Part shown: piece after piece, positions 42,769-52,744 of the stretch | Position numbering within the stretch: position 1 is the stretch's first letter | Layout of the letters: each line of letters begins with the position of its first letter | NCBI GenBank assembly: GCA_028280065.1 | Contig: JANQMN010000049.1 | Span: 1 to 54,870, forward strand | Reading direction: 5' to 3' | Source: Hahella sp. | Lineage (GTDB): Bacteria; Pseudomonadota; Gammaproteobacteria; Pseudomonadales; Oleiphilaceae | DNA length: 54,870 nt | Position numbers and translations under genes: made by a program | Notes under the pieces: generated by a model | What the model was told of the DNA's origin: nothing | Database searches by the model: none | The model's input: the letters and a program-made list of their open reading frames with translations, nothing else

Positions 42769-43551
42769 ATGACTCTAGAAAAACCGCTGAATGCCCGCCA
42801 GTCCGAATTACTAAAAACCATCGAAGAGCATGGAACCGTCACCATGGATGACCTGGAGGCGGAGTTCAAGGTGACGCCGCAAACCTTGCGGCGGGATCTC
42901 ACCTTGTTAGCGGAGGCCGGGTTGATTCAGCGATTCCACGGCGGCGCAAGTGCCGCTAACAGCACGGAAAATCTTCCTTATCAGGATCGGCAAATTCAAA
43001 ATCTGGCGGCCAAGGAAGCGATTGCCCGGGAAATTTCGGCGGCCATCCCTGACCACAGCAGCATGTTCATCAATATTGGAACCACAACTGAATCGATCGC
43101 CAAAGCACTGATGCAACACACCGGCTTGCAGGTTGTGACCAATAACCTGCATGTGGCAAGCCTGATGAGTAAGAAAGAGGATTTTCGTGTCATCGTGACT
43201 TCCGGAGAAGTGCGTTCGAGAGACGGAGGTATCGTCGGCGAAGCCGCGATGGATTTTGTCCAGCAGTTTCGACTGGACTTCGGCATTATCGGGATCAGCG
43301 CCATAGATGAGGATGGAACCTTATTGGACTACGACTACCGGGAAGTGCGGGTGGCCCAGGCAATAATCCAAAATAGCCGGCATGTCTATCTGGCGGCGGA
43401 TCACTCGAAATTCGGCCGCCGCGCGATGGTGAAACTTGGCAACATCTCCCAGGCCAGTTCGCTCTATACCGATCAGCCCCCCCAGCAAAGTATTGCAACT
43501 ATTCTGTCGGATGCCGGGGTGGATCTGCATATTTGTACCGTTGACGACTAG
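42769..43551 (+). CDS. glpR: DeoR-family regulator of glycerol 3-phosphate metabolism
   Basis: 260 aa. Winged HTH of DeoR type (ARQSELLKTIEEHGTVTMDDLEAEFKVTPQTLRRDLTLLAEAGLIQRFHGGA) and a DeoR sensor domain (MFINIGTTTESIAKAL, VVTNNLHVASLM, VIVTSGEVRSRDGGIVG, GIIGISAIDEDGTLLDYDYREV, HSKFGRRAMVKLG), identical in layout to GlpR, which is released from DNA by glycerol 3-phosphate. It is followed on the same strand by glpD (244 bp) and glpK. Candidate target repeats of the TTTCG kind are present upstream of glpV. Confidence 0.95.
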   Translation: MTLEKPLNARQSELLKTIEEHGTVTMDDLEAEFKVTPQTLRRDLTLLAEAGLIQRFHGGASAANSTENLPYQDRQIQNLAAKEAIAREISAAIPDHSSMFINIGTTTESIAKALMQHTGLQVVTNNLHVASLMSKKEDFRVIVTSGEVRSRDGGIVGEAAMDFVQQFRLDFGIIGISAIDEDGTLLDYDYREVRVAQAIIQNSRHVYLAADHSKFGRRAMVKLGNISQASSLYTDQPPQQSIATILSDAGVDLHICTVDD

Positions 43552-43795
43552 ATTTTACGCGCTAGCTCTAGCTTTCTCTTTACTTCTTTCGATCTAGGTT
43601 TGCCATGGCAGCAGGCTCCCTGCCTGTCTGCCTCCTATCCTTTCATAACCTCATCCTATACATTTTTTTTCTAAACACAGGTTTTGTAATTCCTAAATGT
43701 TCATACTATTTTCATATTGCATGCGTTATAGTGCCAAAACGAAAAAATAAGAAAATTATATGTAATAATTCGAATTAATTGGAAGGAGAAGGGTA

Positions 43796-45313
43796 GTGAC
43801 AAACGGCCAATCGGATAACGGTTATCACTTGATTGTGATCGGTGGTGGTATAAATGGCGCTGGGATTGCCGCAGATGCGCAAGGCAGAGGCTTGCGAACC
43901 GCCCTGATTGAAATGAACGATCTGGGCTGGGCCACGTCCTCTGCAAGCAGCAAGTTGATTCATGGCGGTTTGCGTTATTTGGAGCATTATGAGTTTCGAT
44001 TGGTAAAAGAAGCGTTAAATGAACGGGAAGTGGTATACCGTAAAGCGCCCCATATAGTGCAGCCGATGCGTTTCATTCTGCCTCACCGGCCGCATTTGAG
44101 ACCGGCCTGGATGATTCGGTGCGGTATGTTTCTTTACGACTTTCTTGGCAAACGCGATGTCCTGCCCGGTTCAAAGTTAGTGAAATTTTCTCAGCAGTCG
44201 CCGGTAAAGCGGGATATTCGCAAAGGCTTCGAATACTCCGATTGCTGGGTAGACGATGCCCGACTGGTCGTCCTCAATGCCAAGCAATGCCGGGATTATG
44301 GCGGCGATGTCCTGGTCAGGACCAAGTGCATTGGCGCCGAACAGAAGGGAGGGCTTTGGCATGTCACGGTGGAGGATCAAACTACCGGGGAGAAGCGCGT
44401 ATTAAAGAGCAAGGCACTGGTCAATGCCGCCGGGCCTTGGGTGAAATCACTATTGACCCGGCAATTGGCAAGACCCAGCCCCAGAGGTATCCGGCTTATC
44501 AAAGGCAGCCACATCGTGGTGCCGAGACTGCACGATCAGGAGCAAGCTTACATCCTGCAAAATGAAGATGGCCGTATTGTCTTTGTCATTCCTTATCTGA
44601 ATGATTTCTCCCTGATCGGTACCACGGATGTCGAGCATAACGCCGCACCGGACAGCGCCACGATTTCAGATGAGGAAATCCGCTACTTGTGCCAAGTCGT
44701 GAACGATCACTTTCAATCGCAAATATCTCCTGAAAATGTCGTCTGGTCTTTTTCCGGGGTTAGGCCCTTATGTGATGACGAGTCTTCTTCTGCCCAGGCA
44801 ATCACCAGGGATTATACGATTGAACTGGAAAATGTCGGCGCTGCGCCCTTGCTTTCGGTATTTGGCGGTAAGCTCACCACTTATCGAAAACTGGCTGAAG
44901 CGGCAATAGCCAAACTCGCGCCATGGTTCCCGACCATGCGGGCGCCATGGACGGCTTTTCACGCATTGCCCGGTGGAAATCTCTCCGGGACTGTCGAGGA
45001 ACTTACGGAGGAGCTTGCGCAGCGTTATGAGTTTCTTCCGAGGAGTTATCTGCGGCGCTTGGTAGGTACCTATGGCACGGAGAGCCATAGGTTGCTGGGC
45101 GACTGCGAGTCGTTGGAAGACCTGGGCGAGCAATTTGGCCATGGCCTTAGTCGGCGTGAGCTGGATTATCTCATACAACAGGAATTTGCCGTCACCGCTG
45201 AGGATGTTTTGTGGCGTCGGACCAAACTTGGTTTATACCTGTCCGAACATCAGCAGCAGGCGGTAGCGGAGTATCTGGCGGGCAACCTGCTAAAAATACG
45301 GCAGGCTGCCTAG
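43796..45313 (+). CDS. glpD: Aerobic glycerol-3-phosphate dehydrogenase
   Basis: 505 aa, FAD enzyme peripheral to the inner membrane, oxidising glycerol 3-phosphate to dihydroxyacetone phosphate and passing electrons to quinone. Dinucleotide motif IVIGGGINGAGIA, the SSASSKLIHGGLRYLEHYEFRLVKEAL segment, and the later FSGVRPLCDDE and VFGGKLTTYRKLAE blocks are the GlpD hallmarks. The start is GTG 43796, preceded by AGGAG (43783-43787). Upstream DNA has a TATAGT box (43727-43732) and CGAAA/TTCG sequences that might be GlpR sites. A second GlpD-like gene lies at 47060. Confidence 0.97.
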   Translation: MTNGQSDNGYHLIVIGGGINGAGIAADAQGRGLRTALIEMNDLGWATSSASSKLIHGGLRYLEHYEFRLVKEALNEREVVYRKAPHIVQPMRFILPHRPHLRPAWMIRCGMFLYDFLGKRDVLPGSKLVKFSQQSPVKRDIRKGFEYSDCWVDDARLVVLNAKQCRDYGGDVLVRTKCIGAEQKGGLWHVTVEDQTTGEKRVLKSKALVNAAGPWVKSLLTRQLARPSPRGIRLIKGSHIVVPRLHDQEQAYILQNEDGRIVFVIPYLNDFSLIGTTDVEHNAAPDSATISDEEIRYLCQVVNDHFQSQISPENVVWSFSGVRPLCDDESSSAQAITRDYTIELENVGAAPLLSVFGGKLTTYRKLAEAAIAKLAPWFPTMRAPWTAFHALPGGNLSGTVEELTEELAQRYEFLPRSYLRRLVGTYGTESHRLLGDCESLEDLGEQFGHGLSRRELDYLIQQEFAVTAEDVLWRRTKLGLYLSEHQQQAVAEYLAGNLLKIRQAA

Positions 45314-45503
45314 CCCGGATTTTAACTTATCGAGTGAATTGTCCATCTGTAGGCTAAGCTTAGAGCCTAATACCGTAAAGCCGGGGTTGCGTGGCACCGA
45401 ATCGAATTGACGGAGCGGTTACGATGCCCGGCGGCGGTTAGTCGGCTAAGTAGCAAAACTGAAGAACAGCATAACAAGAACCTTCGTTAACGGAGCGTCT
45501 CCC

Positions 45504-47000
45504 ATGAGCGAGAATAAAAATTACGTCATCGCCTTGGATCAAGGCACAACATCGTCCAGAGCCATTATCTTTAATCGTCAGGCGGAAATCGTCGGCGTCG
45601 CCCAAAAAGAATTTCGGCAGATCTATCCCCGGTCCGGCTGGGTAGAGCACGAACCCATGGAGATCTGGTCCAGTCAGCGGTCCGTGCTCACTGAAGTGAT
45701 GGCGAAAACGGGTATCGGCAGTGATGAAATTGCGGCCATAGGAATCACCAATCAACGGGAAACCACCATCGTCTGGGAGAAGAAGACCGGACGGCCGGTG
45801 TATAACGCGATCGTTTGGCAGTGCCGGCGGACCGCTGCGAAATGTGAAGAGCTGAAACGGGCGGGCCTCGAACCCTATATCCGGGAGACGACCGGCCTGG
45901 TTACCGATGCGTATTTTTCCGGGACCAAAATCAGTTGGATTCTGGATAAGGTAGAAGGCGCAAGAGAGCGGGCGGCCCGAGGCGAACTGTTATTTGGCAC
46001 GGTGGATACTTGGTTGCTCTGGCAATTGACGCGCGGCGAAGTGCATGTCACCGATTATACCAATGCCTCCCGGACCATGCTGTTTGATATAAAAAAACGT
46101 CAGTGGGACGAAAAGCTTCTCGGTGCCTTGGACATCCCGAAAGCCATGCTGCCGGAAGTGAAGTCGTCATCTGAAATCTATGGCCAAACCAGCTTGGGAA
46201 CTTCGAAGATTCCCATCGCCGGCATGGCCGGCGATCAGCAAAGCGCGCTTTTCGGCCAGCTCTGTACTAAACCGGGCCTGGCGAAAAACACCTATGGCAC
46301 CGGTTGTTTTCTATTGATGAACACCGGCGAACAGGCGGTGGCCTCCAAGAACGGCTTATTGACGACCATGGCCATCGGGCCCGATTGCGAACCCAACTAC
46401 GCGTTGGAAGGTTCGGTATTCATGGGCGGGGCGGTGATTCAGTGGCTGCGGGACGAACTGGGATTGATTCGTCAGGCGGACGATACCAATTATTTTGCCC
46501 AGAAAGTTGACGACACCAATGGCGTATATCTGGTGCCCGCCTTTGTCGGCCTTGGCGCGCCGCATTGGGACCCATATGCCCGAGGTACCATGGTGGGATT
46601 AACCCGTGGCACCAACCGGAATCATATTATTCGCGCCGGCCTGGAATCCATTGCATACCAGAGCACCGATGTTTTGGAAGCGATGGAGCAGGATTCCGGG
46701 CTCGATCTTGCCGAGATTAAAGTTGACGGTGGCGCTTCCGCCAATGATTTTCTGATGCAGTTTCAAGCCGATATGGCGAAAGCCAAGGTGGTACGTCCAA
46801 CGCTGATCGAAACTACCGCCATGGGAGCCGCTTTCCTGGCAGGCATAGCAACCGGTTTTTGGGAGTCGACCGCAGAGCTGGAACGCCTGCAGGCAACGGA
46901 TAAAGTGTTTGAACCGCAATTACCTACAGAGGCAAGAGAGAGTCATTATGCCGGATGGCGTAAGGCAATCCAGCGGGCGTTGAAATGGGAAGGTGCATGA
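45504..47000 (+). CDS. glpK: Glycerol kinase
   Basis: 498 aa. ATP-dependent phosphorylation of glycerol. The N-terminal [13 protein letters not shown] phosphate-binding loop, [43 protein letters not shown], and the C-terminal [17 protein letters not shown] are typical FGGY/GlpK motifs. ATG 45504 follows GGAGCG about 10 bases upstream. The interval from glpD is 190 bp with no recognised gene. No glpF aquaglyceroporin gene is in the window; uptake is likely by the ABC system at 49849 onwards. Confidence 0.97.
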   Translation: MSENKNYVIALDQGTTSSRAIIFNRQAEIVGVAQKEFRQIYPRSGWVEHEPMEIWSSQRSVLTEVMAKTGIGSDEIAAIGITNQRETTIVWEKKTGRPVYNAIVWQCRRTAAKCEELKRAGLEPYIRETTGLVTDAYFSGTKISWILDKVEGARERAARGELLFGTVDTWLLWQLTRGEVHVTDYTNASRTMLFDIKKRQWDEKLLGALDIPKAMLPEVKSSSEIYGQTSLGTSKIPIAGMAGDQQSALFGQLCTKPGLAKNTYGTGCFLLMNTGEQAVASKNGLLTTMAIGPDCEPNYALEGSVFMGGAVIQWLRDELGLIRQADDTNYFAQKVDDTNGVYLVPAFVGLGAPHWDPYARGTMVGLTRGTNRNHIIRAGLESIAYQSTDVLEAMEQDSGLDLAEIKVDGGASANDFLMQFQADMAKAKVVRPTLIETTAMGAAFLAGIATGFWESTAELERLQATDKVFEPQLPTEARESHYAGWRKAIQRALKWEGA

Positions 47001-47059
47001 ACCTTGTCGCTTGTTACAGGCAAGTCGGTTGAATTTTTAGATAGCGGGAGTAGCTAGGT

Positions 47060-48664
47060 ATGCAACTTCGACAAAACAATATCCAACAATTAAAAGACGA
47101 AAGTTTTGACGTCTTGATTATCGGCGGCGGGATAAATGGCGCAGTGTCTTCCGCCGTACTGTCGGCGCGCGGACTGCGAGTCGCACTGATTGATGCGCGG
47201 GATTTTGCCGGGTTTACCAGCCAGGAATCATCGAATCTTGCCTGGGGTGGCATCAAGTACATGGAAACCTATGAGTTCCCTTTAGTGCGGAAGCTATGTA
47301 TGTCGCGCAACAAACTCATGCGCTGCTATCCCTCCACGGTGCAAGAAATTCGTTTCTTTACCACGATCAAGAAGGGATTTCGGTTTCATCCATTATTTCT
47401 GTATTTAGGTACCATTCTCTATTGGTTCATGGGCAACGGATTCACCAAGTTTCCCAAGTATTACACGCCGGAAAAGGTTGAAGAAAGTGAGCCAGTCGTT
47501 AATACCAATGGCAGTAACGGAGGCTTCGAGTATTCAGATTGCTACTTGCATGACAATGATGCCCGGTTTGTCTTCAACTTTATTCGCTCGGCGATGAACT
47601 ATGGGTGTATCACGGCGAACTATGTCCGTTCCAACGGTGCCGCATTTTCCGGAGATGCATGGCTGACTGAGGCTGAAGATACCATTAGTGGGGAAAAGTT
47701 CACGATTAGGTCTAAGGTTCTGATTAATGCCTGTGGGCCATTTGCAGACGAGCATAACCAGTTTACCGGCCAAAGAACGAAACATCATCACGCCTTTTCT
47801 AAAGGTATTCACCTGATTGTTGACCGGCTGACGCCAAATCATCGGGTGTTGACCTTTTTTGCGGATGATGGCCGCTTGTTCTTCGTCATTCCCATGGGGC
47901 CGAAAACCTGTATCGGCACCACCGACTCCAAAATGGATACGCCCTATTCCGAGGTGACTCCGGAGGATAGAAAGTTCGTTTTGGATAATATCAACGCCAG
48001 GTTGGACTTGGACAAACCCCTTACGGTAGACGATGTGGTTGCGGAAAGGTGCGGCGTGCGCCCATTGGTGGTTGAAAGTCAAAAAGAAGATACATCCGAT
48101 TGGATTCAGCTTTCCCGTAAGCATGCCGTGGATGTCAATAGCGACCAACGCCATATAAGTATCTTCGGCGGTAAGTTGACGGATTGTCTCAACGTCGGCG
48201 AGGAGATCTGTGACTTCGTCAAGGATATGGGGATCAATATCCCCTTTCCTAAACGGTTATGGTATGGCGAGCCGCCCAACGCCGTTAGAGATGAGTTTAT
48301 GCACCAGGCGCGGTTGATGGATCTGGACGACTTTACCGATAAATCCTCCCCTGAGCCCCTATCCATACGATTTTGGCGCCGTTATGCAGCGAATGCATTC
48401 GAGTTGCTGGAAGCCATTCGGGAAGATCCCAAGCAGGCGAAACTGGTCATCGAAAATGCGGAATATACCCGCTGCGAGATTGCCCTGGCAGCCCGTCGCG
48501 AAATGATCACCAAGCTTGAGGATTTTTTACGGCGGCGTTCGAAAATTTCGCTGGTGGTCGGGCGCGAAGCCATTAAAAGCGCCAAGGGACTTAAACCCGC
48601 TTGTGAAATTCTTTTTGGCGACGAAGCTGACGCCAAGATAGAGGAATACTTCCGTGACCATTAG
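47060..48664 (+). CDS. Second glycerol-3-phosphate dehydrogenase-like FAD oxidoreductase
   Basis: 534 aa, clearly a GlpD paralogue: LIIGGGINGAVSSAVLSARGLRVALIDARDFAGFTSQESSNLAWGGIKYMETYEFPLVRKL at the N-terminus, ERCGVRPLVV and SIFGGKLTDCLNVGEE later. Differences from GlpD1 include INGAVSSA instead of INGAGIA and SNLAWGGIKYMETYEF where GlpD1 has SKLIHGGLRYLEHYEF. It may use glycerol 3-phosphate under other conditions or a related phosphoglycerol compound. It follows glpK by 59 bp, so probably in the same transcript. Confidence 0.88.
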   Translation: MQLRQNNIQQLKDESFDVLIIGGGINGAVSSAVLSARGLRVALIDARDFAGFTSQESSNLAWGGIKYMETYEFPLVRKLCMSRNKLMRCYPSTVQEIRFFTTIKKGFRFHPLFLYLGTILYWFMGNGFTKFPKYYTPEKVEESEPVVNTNGSNGGFEYSDCYLHDNDARFVFNFIRSAMNYGCITANYVRSNGAAFSGDAWLTEAEDTISGEKFTIRSKVLINACGPFADEHNQFTGQRTKHHHAFSKGIHLIVDRLTPNHRVLTFFADDGRLFFVIPMGPKTCIGTTDSKMDTPYSEVTPEDRKFVLDNINARLDLDKPLTVDDVVAERCGVRPLVVESQKEDTSDWIQLSRKHAVDVNSDQRHISIFGGKLTDCLNVGEEICDFVKDMGINIPFPKRLWYGEPPNAVRDEFMHQARLMDLDDFTDKSSPEPLSIRFWRRYAANAFELLEAIREDPKQAKLVIENAEYTRCEIALAARREMITKLEDFLRRRSKISLVVGREAIKSAKGLKPACEILFGDEADAKIEEYFRDH

Positions 48665-48787
48665 CCTGGTCGCGGCTTGAAACGCCTCCTTGCCAGGGCG
48701 GACGGCCTTTTTCGCGGACTAAACATGCGCTGAAACGATGCCGCCGGGTGGGAAAGCATACTTATTGGGGACTTCCGGTGCATTCTT

Positions 48788-48809
48788 AGCTATCTATATG
48801 GGACACTAC
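48788..48809. repeat. 22-bp dispersed repeat, copy 2
   Basis: Exact copy of 151-172, same orientation. Here it covers the last codon bases and TAG stop (48806-48808) of the DUF502 gene on the minus strand, so the repeat supplies that gene's stop codon. Confidence 0.6.
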
Positions 48810-49441
48810 ACTTGATCTTGCTCAAACAGTTCTTTGCCAAAAAGTTGCGCACTGCCGGCTCCGCAGGAAAATATTGTTCTGACTGCGCTGTCAAGGCCGA
48901 TGTCCGGTCGGCGTTCGATGAGTTCCCAGCTTACCTGGTAAGCAAATCCGCTCGTCGGATTGGGGCAAGTCGGCACGAATACCGTAGCATATTGCTCTGA
49001 TCGCGATGTGATGATACCCGTTACCTTAACGGGTATATGCGCGCCGTATATCCGCACCAGGCATACCTCGCCTTTGCTGAAGGGCGATTCCTCGTCGCTG
49101 CCTAAGACCTGGGTGACCACTTCCCTGACTATTCGGTAGCCCGGCGCCATTTTGATCAAGGCCGTGTCGAAACGATGGTGGAACCAGCGCCCGGCGCCCG
49201 TGGTGACCAACCAGCCGATGACAAAGCAAAATATGATTATCAGGGAGATGGCAATGAAATCCCCGATGAACTCCGGGTAATCGTAAGTTTGAATCAATAG
49301 GTTGGTGAGCGGCTGTATCACGTCGGTTATCAGTCCGAAGATCCATTTGCCGACAGCGAGCATGATGCCGACGGGCAGTAAAACGATCAGGCCGCCGAGT
49401 AAGGTTTGTTTGAAAAAGTATCGGGTCTTGGTTTCTGTCAT
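48806..49441 (-). CDS. DUF502-family membrane protein
   Basis: 211 aa from ATG 49441 (MTETKTRYFFKQTLLGG...). Two membrane helices at about 11-33 and 52-75 (TLLGGLIVLLPVGIMLAVGKW; FIAISLIIIFCFVIGWLV), then a conserved cytoplasmic or periplasmic domain (RIVREVVTQVLGSDEESPFSKGEVCLVRIYG, VFVPTCPNPTSGFAYQV). The family function is unknown. GGAAGAA precedes the start; an ATG at 49483 would add 14 residues. It is convergent with glpD2, and the stop codon lies within the 22-bp repeat. Confidence 0.88.
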   Translation of the reverse strand: MTETKTRYFFKQTLLGGLIVLLPVGIMLAVGKWIFGLITDVIQPLTNLLIQTYDYPEFIGDFIAISLIIIFCFVIGWLVTTGAGRWFHHRFDTALIKMAPGYRIVREVVTQVLGSDEESPFSKGEVCLVRIYGAHIPVKVTGIITSRSEQYATVFVPTCPNPTSGFAYQVSWELIERRPDIGLDSAVRTIFSCGAGSAQLFGKELFEQDQV

Positions 49442-49848
49442 TGATTTCTTCCGGGTATCGCTGGAAAAACTGTATTCGCGCAAGTTTCTTAACGATTCAG
49501 GGCATTAATTTGCTTGCTTTGGTTTGCATGAAGTTAAATCGTTTCGGCTAGTGCAAATCAAGGCTTCTCTGAACTTATTTGATGTCTTTTTCGGCAAATC
49601 GAAGGGTTTTTTGTCGTTCATTGTTGTTATCTCAACGCAGATTGCAGGGTTCACTGCTATATTTCAGGTCAGGCAATATTGTGCACTTGAGGTTTATCTT
49701 CGATATTTTCGAATATTTGCCTTATGAGAATATAATGAAAAAAATAGAAAGATTAAATTTTCGGTTGACTTTCGTTTGTTTTCGGATGAGCATAATAGTC
49801 CACGCCTAAATGCGGCAAATAAAAACAATAGCCTGCTTGGAGGTACAC
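49442..49848. other. Upstream region of the glycerol ABC operon
   Basis: No gene recognised. The right part holds candidate promoters (TATAAT at 49731-49736; TTGACT at 49765-49770 with CATAAT at 49791-49796, long spacing) and the TTCG repeats described separately. The left part serves as the DUF502 gene's upstream region. Confidence 0.5.
49699..49796 (+). promoter_or_regulatory. Candidate promoter and GlpR sites upstream of glpV
   Basis: TTCG occurs at 49699, 49708, 49760, 49771 and 49781; the last three are spaced 11 and 10 bp, one helical turn apart, and the first two 9 bp. DeoR-family regulators commonly bind tandem TTTCG-type repeats. They overlap TTGACT (49765-49770) and lie near CATAAT (49791-49796), so binding would affect transcription of the transporter operon. 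Confidence 0.5.
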
Positions 49849-51588
49849 ATGTTCAAAAAAGTAGCAACTGCTGTTGCTGTCCTTTCTATTTCAGCTTCTA
49901 GCATTAACGCCTGGGCTGACATGAATGCAGCGAAAAAATGGGTTAATGACGAATTCCAGCCATCAGTGCTTTCGAAAGATGAGCAGATGAAGGAAATGGA
50001 ATGGTTTATTAACGCCGCGAAGCCTTTCAAAGGGATGGAAATTAACGTCCTGTCCGAAACCATTCCTACCCATGAGTATGAATCGAACGTCCTGACTAAA
50101 GCTTTTGAGGAAATTACCGGTATCAAGGTAAATCACCAGTTGCTTGGCGAAGGCGAAGTGGTTCAGGCCGTGCAAACCCAAATGCAGACTAAACGGAATC
50201 TTTACGATGCCTATGTCAATGATTCCGATTTGATCGGGACGCATTCGCGTTTGCAATTAGCGGTTAATCTCACGGATTGGATGAAGGGTACCGGTAAGGA
50301 CGTAACCAATCCTAATCTCGATATCAAAGATTTCATTGGCATATCCTTTACCACCGGCCCGGATGGCGACATTTACCAATTGCCGGACCAGCAATTCGCA
50401 AACCTTTACTGGTTTCGTAAAGACTGGTTTGACCGCCCCGATCTGCAGAAGAAATTCAAAGAGATCTATGGCTATGACCTGGGTGTGCCCGTCAACTGGT
50501 CAGCCTACGAAGATATTGCCGAATTCTTCTCTGTGCACGTGAAAAACATTGACGGCACGAGAGTTTACGGCCACATGGATTATGGTAAGCGTGCACCGGA
50601 TCTCGGTTGGCGGATGACGGATGCCTGGTTGTCCATGGCAGGCGCCGGTTCCAAAGGCCTTCCTAACGGTCGCCCAATTGACGAATGGGGAATTCGCATG
50701 GAAGAGGGCTCCTGTAATCCTCAAGGTGCGAGCGTATCTCGAGGTGGCGGCGCAAATGGCCCCGCAGCGGTTTACGCGATCCGCAAGTGGGATGAGTGGC
50801 TACGCAAATATGCCCCTCCGGGCGCTGCTAGCTATGATTTCTATCAGTCCTTGCCAGCCTTGTCTCAAGGTAATGTTGCACAGCAGATCTTCTGGTACAC
50901 CGCCTTTACCGCAAGCATGGTGGCTCCTAAGAGCGATGGCAACAATACTGTCGACGATGCGGGTAACCCCTTGTGGAGAATGGCGCCAAGTCCGAAAGGA
51001 CCCTATTGGGAAGAAGGTCAGAAGTTGGGATACCAGGACGCAGGTTCTTGGACCATTTTGAAATCCACTCCTGAAGACCGCGCCAAGGCAGCCTGGCTGT
51101 ATGCCCAGTTTGTTACCTCTAAAACCGTTGATGTTAAGAAGTCTCACGTTGGTTTGACTTTTATTCGCGATTCTTCCGTAAGACATGCGTCCTTCACCGA
51201 ACGTGCGCCGAAGCTCGGAGGATTAGTTGAGTTCTACCGCTCTCCGGACCGGGTCATGTGGTCACCCACAGGGGTGAACGTTCCCGACTATCCGAAGCTA
51301 GCGCAAATCTGGTGGCAGCAGATTGGCGACGTGAACTCCGGCGCCTTCACTCCACAAGAAGCCATGGATCGCCTCGCTTCCGAAATGGATAACGTTATGC
51401 GCCGTATGGAAGCAGCTGACAAAGCCGCGAAGGTTTATGGCGGTTGCGGACCAAGGCTAAACGATGAAAAAGATCCTTCTGAATGGCTTGGTAAACCGGG
51501 TGGACCAAAAGCCAAACTCGCTAACGAGAAACCCAAGGGCCAGACCGTCAACTATGACGACCTGATTAAACGCTGGAAGTCCAGCTAG
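49849..51588 (+). CDS. glpV: Glycerol-type ABC transporter, periplasmic substrate-binding protein
   Basis: 579 aa. Signal peptide MFKKVATAVAVLSISASSINAWA, then a large type-1-family (SBP_bac_1) domain; unusually long for sugar-binding proteins (usually about 420) but right for the rhizobial GlpV class, with the GMEINVLSETIPTHEYESNVLTKAFEEITGIKVNHQLLGEGEVVQ start. The GGAGG site at 49839-49843 makes ATG 49849 the start. It is followed after 82 bp, including a hairpin, by two ATPases and two permeases. With GlpK/GlpD nearby, glycerol is the likely substrate. Confidence 0.88.
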   Translation: MFKKVATAVAVLSISASSINAWADMNAAKKWVNDEFQPSVLSKDEQMKEMEWFINAAKPFKGMEINVLSETIPTHEYESNVLTKAFEEITGIKVNHQLLGEGEVVQAVQTQMQTKRNLYDAYVNDSDLIGTHSRLQLAVNLTDWMKGTGKDVTNPNLDIKDFIGISFTTGPDGDIYQLPDQQFANLYWFRKDWFDRPDLQKKFKEIYGYDLGVPVNWSAYEDIAEFFSVHVKNIDGTRVYGHMDYGKRAPDLGWRMTDAWLSMAGAGSKGLPNGRPIDEWGIRMEEGSCNPQGASVSRGGGANGPAAVYAIRKWDEWLRKYAPPGAASYDFYQSLPALSQGNVAQQIFWYTAFTASMVAPKSDGNNTVDDAGNPLWRMAPSPKGPYWEEGQKLGYQDAGSWTILKSTPEDRAKAAWLYAQFVTSKTVDVKKSHVGLTFIRDSSVRHASFTERAPKLGGLVEFYRSPDRVMWSPTGVNVPDYPKLAQIWWQQIGDVNSGAFTPQEAMDRLASEMDNVMRRMEAADKAAKVYGGCGPRLNDEKDPSEWLGKPGGPKAKLANEKPKGQTVNYDDLIKRWKSS

Positions 51589-51615
51589 TACCTGGCGTTT
51601 AACACATCAAAAGGC

Positions 51616-51637
51616 AGAGCCGCTACATGGCGGCTCT
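51616..51637 (+). terminator. Intercistronic hairpin between glpV and glpS
   Basis: AGAGCCGC (51616-51623), loop TACATG, GCGGCTCT (51630-51637), a perfect 8-bp stem followed by TATCTCAATTCTTTT. It may act as a partial terminator or RNA 3' stabiliser that keeps binding-protein mRNA more abundant than the rest of the transporter mRNA, as in many ABC importer operons. Confidence 0.6.
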
Positions 51638-51670
51638 TATCTCAATTCTTTTCATTGAGCTAATTACGCG

Positions 51671-52735
51671 ATGGCAATTGAACTCCAAGATGTATTCAAG
51701 CGTGTTGGCGCAGAGACCTATATTTACGATACTTCTCTAACCTTTGCAGAAGAAGGCTTCAACGTGCTACTCGGCGCCACCAACGCTGGTAAAACGACCC
51801 TGATGAAGCTGATGGCCGGCTTGGAAAAACCGAACCGGGGCAAAGTGCTTTTTAAAGGTGTGGACATAACCAAACAAACTCCGCAACAGCGGAACATCAG
51901 TTTCGTCCATCAGTTTTTCGTAAATTATCCTCATCTGACTGTTTACGACAACATAGCTTCACCACTCAAGGTTGCCCGCATGTCGGCAACCGAAATTAAA
52001 AAACGCGTACAGGAAGCCGCTGACTTGCTGCAGCTTGGTCCGATGCTGGACCGCCGCCCGCATGAATTATCCGGCGGTCAGCAACAGCGAACGGCGCTGG
52101 CGAGAGCCATAGTTAAAGATTCCCAAGCGGTGTTCCTGGATGAGCCGTTGGCGAACCTCGACTATAAGCTCCGGGAAGAACTGCGTGCGCAATTACCGCA
52201 ACTATTGGCGGATCGCGGAGCTACGGTGGTTTATGCAACCAGCGAGCCGATGGAAGCCTTAATGCTTGGCGGGCATACCTGCACACTGCTTGAAGGGCGG
52301 GTTACCCAGTTTGGAATAACCTCAGAGCTTTATCGGCAACCACGGAACCTTAACACAGCCGAAGTTTTCTCCGACCCTCCGCTCAACACGGCCAAAGCGG
52401 TTAAAGCGGGTGGCTTGATTAAACTCAGCGACCGTGTCTCCTGGCCGGCGGAAGGGAATGCTCAGGCATTGCCGGATGGAGAGTATACCTTAGGCGTACG
52501 CCCTCACTATATTAAGCCTACCCGAGAAAACTCCCATGATGTTGCGTTGGAGGGTGTTGTCCAAATAACCGATCTCTCGGGTTCTGAGAGTGTTGCCCAT
52601 TTCAATATGGAAAACCAGTCCTGGGTCTCTCAGTCAGATGGCGTTTTTCCTTTTGAAGTCGGAAGCAACCAACGGTTTTATTTGGATGCTTCACAGTGTT
52701 TTTATTTTGGCCAAGACGGCCAGTTGGCAGGGTAG
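51671..52735 (+). CDS. glpS: Glycerol-type ABC transporter, ATPase 1
   Basis: 354 aa. NBD plus C-terminal regulatory (TOBE-like) domain. Walker A reads GATNAGKT (35-42), signature LSGGQ (133-137) intact, Walker B AVFLDEP (about 153-159). The switch-loop histidine is missing: YATSEPMEAL replaces the usual (Y/V)THDQxEA. Together with GlpT it should drive import through GlpP/GlpQ. Its own ATP site is therefore unusual, while it supplies a canonical signature to the partner. ATG 51671, 9 bp before the glpT gene. Confidence 0.9.
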   Translation: MAIELQDVFKRVGAETYIYDTSLTFAEEGFNVLLGATNAGKTTLMKLMAGLEKPNRGKVLFKGVDITKQTPQQRNISFVHQFFVNYPHLTVYDNIASPLKVARMSATEIKKRVQEAADLLQLGPMLDRRPHELSGGQQQRTALARAIVKDSQAVFLDEPLANLDYKLREELRAQLPQLLADRGATVVYATSEPMEALMLGGHTCTLLEGRVTQFGITSELYRQPRNLNTAEVFSDPPLNTAKAVKAGGLIKLSDRVSWPAEGNAQALPDGEYTLGVRPHYIKPTRENSHDVALEGVVQITDLSGSESVAHFNMENQSWVSQSDGVFPFEVGSNQRFYLDASQCFYFGQDGQLAG

Positions 52736-52744
52736 AGCAGTTCA

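Noticed and set aside
43578-43660. Intrinsic terminator after glpR
   Set aside because: The short GCAGG/CCTGC stem near 43608-43622 has no adjoining T-run, so I do not call it.
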